Below are positions 6,183 through 13,473 of a stretch of 19,178 bases of DNA, one piece after another; within the stretch, counting starts at the first letter, position 1, and each line of letters opens with the position of its first letter. The stretch comes from an uncultured Solirubrobacteraceae bacterium (GTDB lineage: Bacteria; Actinomycetota; Thermoleophilia; Solirubrobacterales; Solirubrobacteraceae). The notes below the pieces were generated by a model. The model was not told the DNA's origin. It saw only the letters and a list, made by a program, of their open reading frames with translations, and searched no databases. The DNA is taken from NCBI GenBank assembly GCA_955652345.1, contig CATPBV010000188.1, positions 1 to 19,178 on the forward strand, read 5' to 3'. Position numbers and translations under genes: made by a program.

Positions 6183-7214
6183 TCAAGCGCAGAGTTCCCG
6201 GATCGCCTCGGCGAAGCTGCGTACGTCGTCCTCGGTCGTGTCCCAGGAGCACATCCAGCGGACCTCGTTCGCTCCGGCGTCCCATACGTAGAACGGGAAG
6301 CGCTCCTGGAGCGAGCGCGTGACCTCCTCGGGAATCGTCGCGAACACCGAGTTGGCCTGCACCGGTTTCGTGATCGTGACGCTCGGCAGCCCGCGGACGG
6401 CGTCGGCGAGTGCCGCCGCCATCGCGTTCGCGTCCGACGCGCAGCGCCGCCACAGCTCGTCCGTGAGCAGCGCCTCGAACTGCGCCGCCAGGAAGCGCAT
6501 CTTCGAGGCCAGCTGCATCGACTGCTTGCGCAGGTACTCGAAGCCCTCGGCGAGCCGCGGGTCGAGGAACACGACAGCTTCGGCGCCGAGCAGACCCGCC
6601 TTGGTGCCGCCGAACGACACCAAGTCGACGCCGACCTCGTGCGTGATCCCCCTGAATGGCAGATCGAGCGCCGCGGCGGCGTTGCTCAGCCGCGCGCCGT
6701 CAATGTGTAGCAGCAGCCCATTCGCGTGGGCGTGCTCGGCGAGCGCCCGCAGCTCCTCCGCCGTGTACACGGTTCCGACCTCGGTGCACTGCGAGACCGA
6801 CACGAGACGCGGTTGCACGGCGTGCTCGTCACCGACGCCGACGATCCGCCTCTCGACGAGCTCCGGGGTCAGCTTGCCGTCGTCGGTCGCTACGGTCAGC
6901 AGCTTGGCTCCGGCGATCGACTCCGGCGCCCCGCATTCGTCCACGTTCAGATGCGAAGTGTGCGCGCAGATGACAGCTTCCCACGGCCGACAAGCAGCCC
7001 GGACGCACATCACGTTGGCCCCGGACCCGCCCCACACGAGAAACGCTCTCGCATCCGGCGCGAACTGGTCCGCGAGCAGCCGCTGGATTCGCTGGCTGTA
7101 GTCATCGTGGCCGTATCCCATCGCGTGTCCATCGTTGACGCGCGCGATCGCCGCGAGCACGTCCGGATGGACGGGCGCGTTGTTGTCCGACGCGAACCAC
7201 CGGCGGGCGCTCAC
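6183..7214 (-). CDS. ltaE: Low-specificity L-threonine aldolase family (PLP enzyme)
   Basis: A 343-residue PLP-dependent aldolase that most likely splits L-threonine or L-allo-threonine into glycine and acetaldehyde in the cytoplasm. The PLP lysine is Lys205 in SFGGTKAGLLGAEAV. Asp172 and Arg175 in HIDGARLSNAA bind the cofactor. His88 in AHTSHLNVDECGAPE fits the histidine that stacks on the PLP ring. The N-terminal FASDNNAPVHP segment and the total length are normal for the family. Related beta-hydroxy-amino-acid aldolases cannot be excluded. The start is GTG (7212-7214). It has no Shine-Dalgarno sequence but has a TAAGCT box exactly 6 nt upstream, implying a leaderless transcript. It is divergent from metH. 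Glycine and one-carbon metabolism give the two a loose biochemical link. Confidence 0.9.
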   Translation of the reverse strand: MSARRWFASDNNAPVHPDVLAAIARVNDGHAMGYGHDDYSQRIQRLLADQFAPDARAFLVWGGSGANVMCVRAACRPWEAVICAHTSHLNVDECGAPESIAGAKLLTVATDDGKLTPELVERRIVGVGDEHAVQPRLVSVSQCTEVGTVYTAEELRALAEHAHANGLLLHIDGARLSNAAAALDLPFRGITHEVGVDLVSFGGTKAGLLGAEAVVFLDPRLAEGFEYLRKQSMQLASKMRFLAAQFEALLTDELWRRCASDANAMAAALADAVRGLPSVTITKPVQANSVFATIPEEVTRSLQERFPFYVWDAGANEVRWMCSWDTTEDDVRSFAEAIRELCA

Positions 7215-7220
7215 GCGGCG

Positions 7221-7226
7221 AGCTTA
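7221..7226 (-). promoter_or_regulatory. Putative leaderless -10 box of threonine aldolase
   Basis: Read on the minus strand, TAAGCT is followed by 6 nt (CGCCGC) and the GTG start. There is no convincing -35 box and no ribosome binding site. The arrangement matches those at 2474-2479 and 2666-2671. Confidence 0.5.
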
Positions 7227-7254
7227 GTGCTTCGGACCGCCGCCTCGCTCGAGG

Positions 7255-7366
7255 GTGCATAGCAGTCACGGGCCGGGGCGGGCGGCTTGCTTACCGTGTT
7301 ACGCACGTCACTTGTGCATGGCGCGTCACGACTCCTCCGCACGACCGAGCGTGACGTGTTGTGCAC
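7255..7366. repeat. Four-unit alternating repeat array, copy A
   Basis: Four imperfect copies of a 17-bp unit with consensus GTGCRTAACGCGTCACG. They lie at 7255-7270 (+, one base short), 7290-7306 (-), 7314-7330 (+) and 7350-7366 (-). The gaps are exactly 19, 7 and 19 bp and the gap sequences are not conserved. The same layout recurs at 17794-17906. The third and fourth units can pair over all 17 positions in a plus-strand transcript or single strand if G-U pairs are allowed. The closest known architecture is a REP/BIME or REPIN element; a cooperative protein-binding array is the alternative. It fills much of the space between the threonine aldolase and metH promoters. Confidence 0.8.
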
Positions 7367-7371
7367 AGAGA

Positions 7372-7394
7372 AACCCATGCCGAACCTTTGGGTT
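7372..7394. repeat. Short hairpin upstream of metH
   Basis: AACCCA (7372-7377) and TGGGTT (7389-7394) are perfect inverted repeats with an 11-nt loop that contains AACCTT. That hexamer recurs in both arms of the larger palindrome at 7455-7482. The hairpin starts 6 bp after the alternating repeat array. No T-tract follows, so it is not an evident terminator. Confidence 0.4.
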
Positions 7395-7454
7395 GTCGCC
7401 CCGAAATCTGGTGCGTCGTCCGGGAGATCGGCGTGGTGCGGATGCGAGCGTCCC

Positions 7455-7482
7455 AAACCTTGCCACACTCGTGTCAAGGTTT
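7455..7482. promoter_or_regulatory. Palindromic operator-like site at the metH promoter
   Basis: AAACCTTG (7455-7462) and CAAGGTTT (7475-7482) are perfect 8-bp inverted repeats. Between them, ACAC (7465-7468) and GTGT (7471-7474) form a second inverted pair around a TC centre. The block ends 13 bp before the putative metH -10 box, so it covers the -35 position and is well placed for a repressor or activator. I do not recognise it as a known methionine-regulator site such as those of MetJ, McbR or SahR. Confidence 0.6.
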
Positions 7483-7495
7483 GCCCCAACGCTGG

Positions 7496-7501
7496 TAGCA
7501 T
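7496..7501 (+). promoter_or_regulatory. Putative leaderless -10 box of metH
   Basis: TAGCAT is followed by 7 nt and the ATG at 7509. That places transcription start at or next to the start codon. The ATG has no Shine-Dalgarno sequence at normal spacing. This choice of start also fits the MetH N-terminus. Confidence 0.5.
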
Positions 7502-7508
7502 GCGGCAG

Positions 7509-10500
7509 ATGCGCGATTTCCTCGCCGCGGTCCGTGAGCGCGTCGTCGTCTACGACGGCGGCATGGGAGCGACGCTCGAGCAGTTCGACCTCAGCCTCGA
7601 GCGCGACTACCGGCTCCCCGGCCGCTGCCACGAGGCACTCGTACTGAACCGCCCGGATGTGATCGAAGGCGTCCATGCATCGATGCTCGACGCCGGGGCC
7701 GAGGTGCTCGAGACCGACACCTTCCAGGGCTCGCGGCTGAAGCTGGCCGAGTGGGGGCTCGAGGACCACACCGCCGAGATCAACCTGAAGGCGGCTGAGA
7801 TCGCTCGTCGCGCCGCGGGTGAGCACCGGTTCGTCGCGGGCTCGATCGGCCCGACCGGCTACCTCCCCGCAAGCGACGATCCGACGCTCGGAGCGATCTC
7901 GTTCCGGGAGCTCGTGGCGGTCTTCGAGGAGCAGGCGCAGGGTCTCCTCGCAGGCGGCGCGGACCTGATCATCATCGAGACCGCCCAGGACATCCTCGAA
8001 GTGAAAGCCGCGGTCTTCGGCGTTCGCGAGGCATTCACTCAGACCAACCGCACCGTCCCGATCCAGTGCAGCGTCTCGCTGCTCCCCCAAGGCGGCAAGA
8101 TGCTGCTCGGCACGGACATCAGCGCGGTCCTGGCAACCCTGGAAGCGCTCGAGGTCGACGTGATCGGGCTGAACTGCTCGACCGGTCCTGAGGACATGCG
8201 GGATGCGATCCGCTTCCTCGGCGAGTACTGCCCCGTGCCGGTGCATTGCATCCCGAACGCGGGCCTGCCACTTCAGGGCCCGCAAGGCGAGACGATTTTC
8301 CCTGAGAAGCCCGGACCGCTGGCGGACGTCCTCGGCGAGTTCGTCGAGCGCTACGGCATCTCGATCGTCGGCGGGTGCTGCGGTACCACGCCGGCTCACA
8401 TCGAGGCGATCGCGGAGCGCGTCAAGGGACGCGCTCCCGCTGTTCGCCCCGACCCGAGAGCGCCTCACATCAGCTCGATGATCGAGGCCACGCCGCTGGT
8501 CCAGGACCCCACTCCCACGCTCGTCGGCGAGCGGGTCAACTCGCAGGGATCGCGCAGGGCCAAGGAGCTGCTGCTTGCCGACGATTACGACGGTCTGGCG
8601 GTGGTCGCCGAGGACCAGGTGTCCGGCGGTGCGCACGTGCTCGACGTGTGCGTCGCCCTCACCGAGCGCCAGGACGAGGGCGAGCAGATGCGCCAGGTGG
8701 TCAAGCGGATCTCGCTCACGCAGCCCGCCCCGATCCAGGTCGACTCGACCGAGCCCGAGGTGATCGAGGCGGCGCTCGAGCACATCCCCGGCCGCGCGAT
8801 CGTCAACTCGATCAACCTCGAGGCTGGACGCGCGAAGCTCGATCGCGTGGTCCCGATCGCCAAGGCCCATGGAGCGGCGCTGATCGCGCTCACGATCGAC
8901 GAGGTCGGGATGGCGAAGACCGCGGAGCGCAAGCTGGAGGTCGCCAAGCGGATCACCGAGCTGTGTTGCAGCGAGCACGAGCTCGACCCGCAGACGCTGA
9001 TCTTCGACTGCCTGACGTTCACGCTCACGACAGGCGATGAGGAGTGGCGGCCCAGCGCGGTCGAGACGATCGAGGGAATCCGCCGGGTGAAGGCCGAGAT
9101 CCCGTGGGTCAAGACCTCGCTGGGAGTCAGCAACGTTTCCTTCGGAGTCGGCCTCCCCGCCCGCGGAGTGCTGAACAGCGTGTTCCTGCACCACTGCGTG
9201 GAGGCCGGACTCGACCTCGCGATGGTCAACCCCAACCACATCACCCCGTATGCAGAGATCTCCACGGAGGAGCGCGAGCTCGCCGACGACCTCGTGTTCG
9301 ATCGCCGAGATGACGCGCTCGAGCGCTTCATCGCGCACTTCGAGTCCAAGGGAGACGTCGAGCAGGAGACCCAGGCCGCCGACCCGACCGCGGGCATGGA
9401 GCCCGAGGAGGCGCTCCATTTCCACATCCTGCGCCGCAAGAAGGAGGGCGTCGAGGACTGGATCGACCGCAGCGTCGAGAAGATCGGCGCGGTGCCGACG
9501 CTGAACGGCGTGCTGCTGCCCGCTATGAAGGAGGTGGGCGACAAGTTCGGCGCCGGTGAGCTGATCCTCCCGTTCGTGCTTCAGTCGGCCGAGGTGATGA
9601 AGCGCGCCGTCGCTCGGCTCGAGCGCTACCTCGACAAGCTCGAGGGCTACACGAAGGGCACGGTCGTCGTGGCCACGGTGTTCGGCGACGTCCACGACAT
9701 CGGCAAGTCGCTCGTCAACACGATCCTCACGAACAACGGCTACACGGTGATCGACCTGGGCAAGCAGGTTCCGATCGGGACGATCGTCGACGCCGCGATC
9801 GAGCACGACGTGACCGCGATCGGCCTCAGCGCGCTGCTCGTCTCGACTTCCAAGCAGATGCCGGCGTGCGTCCAGGAGCTCCACGCGCGGGGGCTCCAGT
9901 TCCCTGTGCTCGTCGGAGGCGCAGCGATCAACCGGAACTTCGGGCTGCGGATCCTCTATCCCGATGGCCTGGACTCCGACGAGGTCTACGAGCCGGGCGT
10001 GTTCTACTGCAAGGACGCGTTCGAAGGCCTGGCGAAGATGGACGAGCTGATCGACGACGACGCCCACGAGGCGCTGGTCCGCAAGACCCGCCAGGCCGCC
10101 CGCGAGCTGCGCGAGCAGCCGGAACGCCCCCAAGAGGACCTTCCGCCATTCGACGACGCGTCGGTCCGGAGCGCCGCGAGCACGGAGAACCCGATCCCCG
10201 AGCCGCCGTTCTGGGGCGTCCGGGAGATCGAGATCGACATGGACGAGCTCTACCACCACCTCGACACCCACGTCCTGTTCAAGCTCCACTGGGGCGGTCG
10301 CGGCGTCAAGGGCGAGGAGTGGGTCCGGCTGGTGGCGGACGATTTCAAACCACGGCTCGAGCGGATGTGGCGCGAGCAGGCCTACCTCCATCCTCGCGCG
10401 CTACTCGGTTACTTCCCCTGCAACTCCGACGGCAACGAGCTGATCGTGTGGGATCCACAGGCGCCGGGCGAAGTCGAGCTCGAGCGCCTGGTGTTCCCGC

Positions 10501-11090
10501 GCCAGCCCAAGCACGATCGGATCTGCCTGTCCGACTTCTACCGCCCGCTCGTCAGCGGGACGCCCGACGTGGTCGCAATCCAAGCCGTGACCGCCGGGGA
10601 CGAGGTCACCGAGCTGATGGCCGCACTCGAGCGCGAAGGGGAGTTCGCCGAGCAGCTGTTCGTCCACGGGCTGGGCGTGCAGACGGCGGAGGGTCTTGCG
10701 GAGTGGCTTCACGCGCGCGTCCGCGACGATCTCGGGATCGGCGCCGGGCAGGGCCGGCGCTATTCGTGGGGATACCCGGCATGCCCCGAGCAGTCGGAGC
10801 ATGAGAAGGTCTTTCGTCTGCTCGATGCTCCCCAGATCGGCCTGCAGCTCTCAGGGGGATACGCGATCGAGCCCGAGCAATCGACGCTTGCGATCGTCGC
10901 GCACCATCCGCAGGCCGTGTACTTCGGGATGAAGTCCGGGTTCTTGCCACGGACCGCGAAACAGGCGGCGGACGAGCTGATCGCCGGAACCGGCAAGGAC
11001 CCCGCGCGCCTGTCGGAGCTCAGCGACGCGGAGCCGCTCGAGGCGGGGACGGAGGCCGGCGAGGACGAGCCGGCGATGGCCCAGGCTTAG
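7509..11090 (+). CDS. metH: Cobalamin-dependent methionine synthase
   Basis: A 1193-residue enzyme that moves the methyl group of 5-methyltetrahydrofolate via cobalamin to homocysteine, making methionine. All four modules are present. The homocysteine domain (about 1-310) has zinc ligands Cys223 (GLNCS) and Cys290-Cys291 (VGGCCGTTPAH). The folate domain (about 330-600) includes VGERVNSQGSRRAKELL. The cobalamin domain (about 620-880) has DVHDIG with His729 as the lower axial ligand, plus LSALLVSTS and LVGGAAINRN. The reactivation domain (about 910-1165) has GYPACPEQ and VYFGMKSGF. The open frame reaches back to 7287, but the first 74 codons lie in a repeat-rich region without family similarity. 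The ATG at 7509 starts the normal MRDFLAAV...YDGGMGATLEQ sequence. The TAG stop overlaps the TAA of the opposing glycosyltransferase. No metF or cobalamin gene is near. Confidence 0.97.
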   Translation: MRDFLAAVRERVVVYDGGMGATLEQFDLSLERDYRLPGRCHEALVLNRPDVIEGVHASMLDAGAEVLETDTFQGSRLKLAEWGLEDHTAEINLKAAEIARRAAGEHRFVAGSIGPTGYLPASDDPTLGAISFRELVAVFEEQAQGLLAGGADLIIIETAQDILEVKAAVFGVREAFTQTNRTVPIQCSVSLLPQGGKMLLGTDISAVLATLEALEVDVIGLNCSTGPEDMRDAIRFLGEYCPVPVHCIPNAGLPLQGPQGETIFPEKPGPLADVLGEFVERYGISIVGGCCGTTPAHIEAIAERVKGRAPAVRPDPRAPHISSMIEATPLVQDPTPTLVGERVNSQGSRRAKELLLADDYDGLAVVAEDQVSGGAHVLDVCVALTERQDEGEQMRQVVKRISLTQPAPIQVDSTEPEVIEAALEHIPGRAIVNSINLEAGRAKLDRVVPIAKAHGAALIALTIDEVGMAKTAERKLEVAKRITELCCSEHELDPQTLIFDCLTFTLTTGDEEWRPSAVETIEGIRRVKAEIPWVKTSLGVSNVSFGVGLPARGVLNSVFLHHCVEAGLDLAMVNPNHITPYAEISTEERELADDLVFDRRDDALERFIAHFESKGDVEQETQAADPTAGMEPEEALHFHILRRKKEGVEDWIDRSVEKIGAVPTLNGVLLPAMKEVGDKFGAGELILPFVLQSAEVMKRAVARLERYLDKLEGYTKGTVVVATVFGDVHDIGKSLVNTILTNNGYTVIDLGKQVPIGTIVDAAIEHDVTAIGLSALLVSTSKQMPACVQELHARGLQFPVLVGGAAINRNFGLRILYPDGLDSDEVYEPGVFYCKDAFEGLAKMDELIDDDAHEALVRKTRQAARELREQPERPQEDLPPFDDASVRSAASTENPIPEPPFWGVREIEIDMDELYHHLDTHVLFKLHWGGRGVKGEEWVRLVADDFKPRLERMWREQAYLHPRALLGYFPCNSDGNELIVWDPQAPGEVELERLVFPRQPKHDRICLSDFYRPLVSGTPDVVAIQAVTAGDEVTELMAALEREGEFAEQLFVHGLGVQTAEGLAEWLHARVRDDLGIGAGQGRRYSWGYPACPEQSEHEKVFRLLDAPQIGLQLSGGYAIEPEQSTLAIVAHHPQAVYFGMKSGFLPRTAKQAADELIAGTGKDPARLSELSDAEPLEAGTEAGEDEPAMAQA

Positions 11091-12304
11091 ATCCGCTGGG
11101 CGGGCTTGAGGTTCCGGGCGCGTGTCGGGGATTCGAGGAGGCCGAGGTAGGCCTCCCGATATCGCGCCGCGACCACATCCCAGCCGAGGGCGGGCTCGAT
11201 CCTCGCCCGGCAATGGGCGGCGATCGACTCGAGTCCGGCGGGATCATCCAGCAGGGCGTTGACCGCGGCAGCTAGCCCGGCGGGACTGCTGTCGCGGGCG
11301 ATCAGCCGCCGGTCGATCGGCTCGAGCAGCTCTGGGATCGCCCCCACAGGCGTCCCGACCACGGGCGTTCCGCAGGCCAGCGCTTCGCCCACGGCCAGCC
11401 CGAATCCCTCGAGCCTGATTGTCGGGATCACCACCAGCGTGGCGCGGCGATAGCAGTCAACGAGCGTGCGGTCGGATACCTGTCCCAGGAAGCCGACCTG
11501 GCGCGAGACGCCAAGGCCAGTCGCGAGCGCGCGCAGCTCGGCCTCCATCTCCCCGGTGCCCGCGATCTGGAGGGATGCCCCAGGGTGGCGGCCCAGGATC
11601 TCGGGCAGGGCGCGTAGGAGCCTGTCGACGCCGGTGCGGGGAGTCAGGCGCCGCGCGGTGAACAGCATCGGCGAGCGCGGATCGGGCTCGCGCGCATCGG
11701 CGTCCGGCGCGAACCGGTTGACGTCTATGCCGCCCGCCAGCAGCTCCGCCCGCTCTGCGCTCGTCCGGTTGAGCTCGGCCAGCTGGCCGCGCATGAACTC
11801 GCTGAGCACGAACGTCTGACGCGACCGGCCGACCACGATCCGCTCGCTTGCGCGCACCGCCGCGACCGCGGGCGGCTGCAGCGCCACCGGCAGCCGGTAG
11901 GTCTCCTGGCGCTCGTCCAGCAGCTCACGCCACAGCGGGGCGTGAAAGGTGTAGACGAACGGGATCCGCGCGAGCGCCAGAGGGAGCGCCGTCGGCGCAA
12001 AGTGGCAGTGAACGACGGTTTCCGGGCCGCGCGCGCGCCGGACGGGTGAAAGCACCCCACGGGCCGAGCTGACCGGATAGAACGCAGCGAACAGGGGGTT
12101 GTGCTTGGAGGGCACCGAATGGCGGATGATCGTCACGCCATCGGCCGCCGTCTCCCTTGCGGGCGCGTCGGCGCTGGCGCGCTTGGCGAGCACGATCGCC
12201 TCGCAGCCCGATTGGGCAAGCGCCGTCGCGAGCTCCCGGACGTAGCGGGGAAGCCCGCCCACCTTGTCGGGAATGATCGTGTTCGATACGAGGATGACCC
12301 TCAC
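11087..12304 (-). CDS. Glycosyltransferase, GT4-like
   Basis: A 405-residue GT-B glycosyltransferase that would move a sugar from a nucleotide donor to a growing cell-surface glycan at the cytoplasmic membrane face. The N-terminal Rossmann half starts RVILVSNTIIPDKVGGLPRY, with the glycine-rich acceptor loop. The C-terminal half has MLFTARRLTPRTGVDRLLRA and the donor-site EGFGLAVGEAL (around residue 315), the EX7E motif of retaining GT4 enzymes, followed by CGTPVVGTPVG. The GTG start (12302-12304) overlaps the upstream gene's TGA in GTGA. The longer open frame from 12391 runs into that gene and adds nothing conserved. It is the last gene of the minus-strand glycan operon and ends against metH without room for a terminator. 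The sugar and linkage cannot be read from sequence. Confidence 0.85.
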   Translation of the reverse strand: MRVILVSNTIIPDKVGGLPRYVRELATALAQSGCEAIVLAKRASADAPARETAADGVTIIRHSVPSKHNPLFAAFYPVSSARGVLSPVRRARGPETVVHCHFAPTALPLALARIPFVYTFHAPLWRELLDERQETYRLPVALQPPAVAAVRASERIVVGRSRQTFVLSEFMRGQLAELNRTSAERAELLAGGIDVNRFAPDADAREPDPRSPMLFTARRLTPRTGVDRLLRALPEILGRHPGASLQIAGTGEMEAELRALATGLGVSRQVGFLGQVSDRTLVDCYRRATLVVIPTIRLEGFGLAVGEALACGTPVVGTPVGAIPELLEPIDRRLIARDSSPAGLAAAVNALLDDPAGLESIAAHCRARIEPALGWDVVAARYREAYLGLLESPTRARNLKPAQRI

Positions 12305-13473
12305 GACAGCGCCCCAACCGTGCGCGGCGCGCCCATGGCGGCCTCCACCCAACGTGGCCAGCGCGACTCCCACCGGTTGTCCACGGCCCATCTGCGCCGG
12401 GCCTCGGACGCCTCGGGATCTGCGCCGACCACCCCGGCGGCGAACTCAGTCGCCGTGGCAGCTTCGATCACCCCAACGGCGTCGACGTGCGCACGCTCGC
12501 CGAGCGCGCCGGGAGTGCAGACGATCGGCCGGCCGCGCGCGGCGTAGTCGTAGAGCTTCATCGAGTCTTGACCGAGCGAGAGCTCAGCGCGGTGCGGCGC
12601 GATCAGGACCCGGCCGCGATCGAGCGCCTCCGCAAGCCGAGCTCGGTCGATCGGCCCGTGCCAGCTCGCTCGACCTCGGTGCTGCCTAAGCAGCTGCTCC
12701 AGCTCTCCAGCCGGGGCGCTTCCCCGGCGGGCGTACCGGCATTCCCCGTAAAGCTCGACGGACCAGTCCCCCAGACGGTCGAGCACGGCCGCGAGAAGCG
12801 GCGCGTCGAAACGCTCCGAGAGGGTCCCGGCGTACACCATCCGGAGCTCGCTCGCCGGGGGACCTAGCGGCGACTCGAGGAGCTCCTCGGCGGCGCCATT
12901 TGGAACGACGCTGATGGCAGCGCCTGGGAACGCATCGACCAGCCGCGCAGAGGTCAGCACCACCGCATCTGCGTCTCGCGCGATCCGGCGATAAAGAGCA
13001 TCGAATGCACGTGCCCGGCGGGGGATCAGCGCGCGCCAGTCATCGGCGCAGTCGAACACCCGCCTCGCTGCTGGCATCGCGCTTACTGCCGGCCATTGCC
13101 AGGGCTGGGTCGCCACCACGACGGACCGTGCATCGCCCGGTGACCCTCCGGAGGCGTCCTCGACGTCCCGCAGCACCGCACGCAGACTCCTCCGCAGCCG
13201 CCGCGCGTCGATCGTCTGTGCCAGGTCCGAGACGTGGCCGGGGACGAGGGTGGCCTGTGGCAAGACGCACACGCCAGGCGGCTCTTCGCTCATGACTTGG
13301 CGCAGGCCGGCGATCCAGGCTCGGCGGGTTCGCGAGCCGGCCAGGGCGCGGATGTCCGCCGGCGCCTCGATGAGCACCACCTGATGACCCGCCCGCGCGG
13401 CGCTCGCTGCGATCGCGTGCTCGCGCCGCACCGCCGGGAGCCACGCGCTCTTCGAGCAGATCACGATCGTCAC
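12301..13473 (-). CDS. Glycosyltransferase, GT-B fold (TuaH-like)
   Basis: A 390-residue putative glycosyltransferase. The start VTIVICSKSAWLPAVRREH begins a Rossmann half, with VFDCADDWRALI about a third of the way along. The second half has LRMVYAGTLSERFD and the donor-binding segment DSMKLYDYAARGRPIVCTPG. This pattern resembles enzymes of the TuaH/group-1-like type, in which the usual EX7E motif is weak; I see no clear E..GFG..E signature here. The GTG start (13471-13473) overlaps the upstream TGA in GTGA, and its own stop overlaps the next start in the same way. The longer frame from 13533 lies inside the upstream gene. The donor and acceptor are unknown. Confidence 0.75.
   Translation of the reverse strand: MTIVICSKSAWLPAVRREHAIAASAARAGHQVVLIEAPADIRALAGSRTRRAWIAGLRQVMSEEPPGVCVLPQATLVPGHVSDLAQTIDARRLRRSLRAVLRDVEDASGGSPGDARSVVVATQPWQWPAVSAMPAARRVFDCADDWRALIPRRARAFDALYRRIARDADAVVLTSARLVDAFPGAAISVVPNGAAEELLESPLGPPASELRMVYAGTLSERFDAPLLAAVLDRLGDWSVELYGECRYARRGSAPAGELEQLLRQHRGRASWHGPIDRARLAEALDRGRVLIAPHRAELSLGQDSMKLYDYAARGRPIVCTPGALGERAHVDAVGVIEAATATEFAAGVVGADPEASEARRRWAVDNRWESRWPRWVEAAMGAPRTVGALS

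Noticed and set aside
7287..7508. N-terminal extension of metH by 74 residues
   Set aside because: The region consists of the repeat array, hairpin and palindrome. MetH family proteins start close to the ATG at 7509, which also has a promoter box.
7215..7508. Cobalamin or SAM riboswitch upstream of metH
   Set aside because: I find no B12-box-like core or SAM-I kink-turn pattern, and the putative promoter leaves no untranslated leader.
7326..10391. A 1021-codon open frame antisense to metH
   Set aside because: It is a shadow of metH. High G+C at third codon positions keeps the opposite strand open; the translation is a low-complexity mix of Arg, Leu, Asp and His without any family motif.
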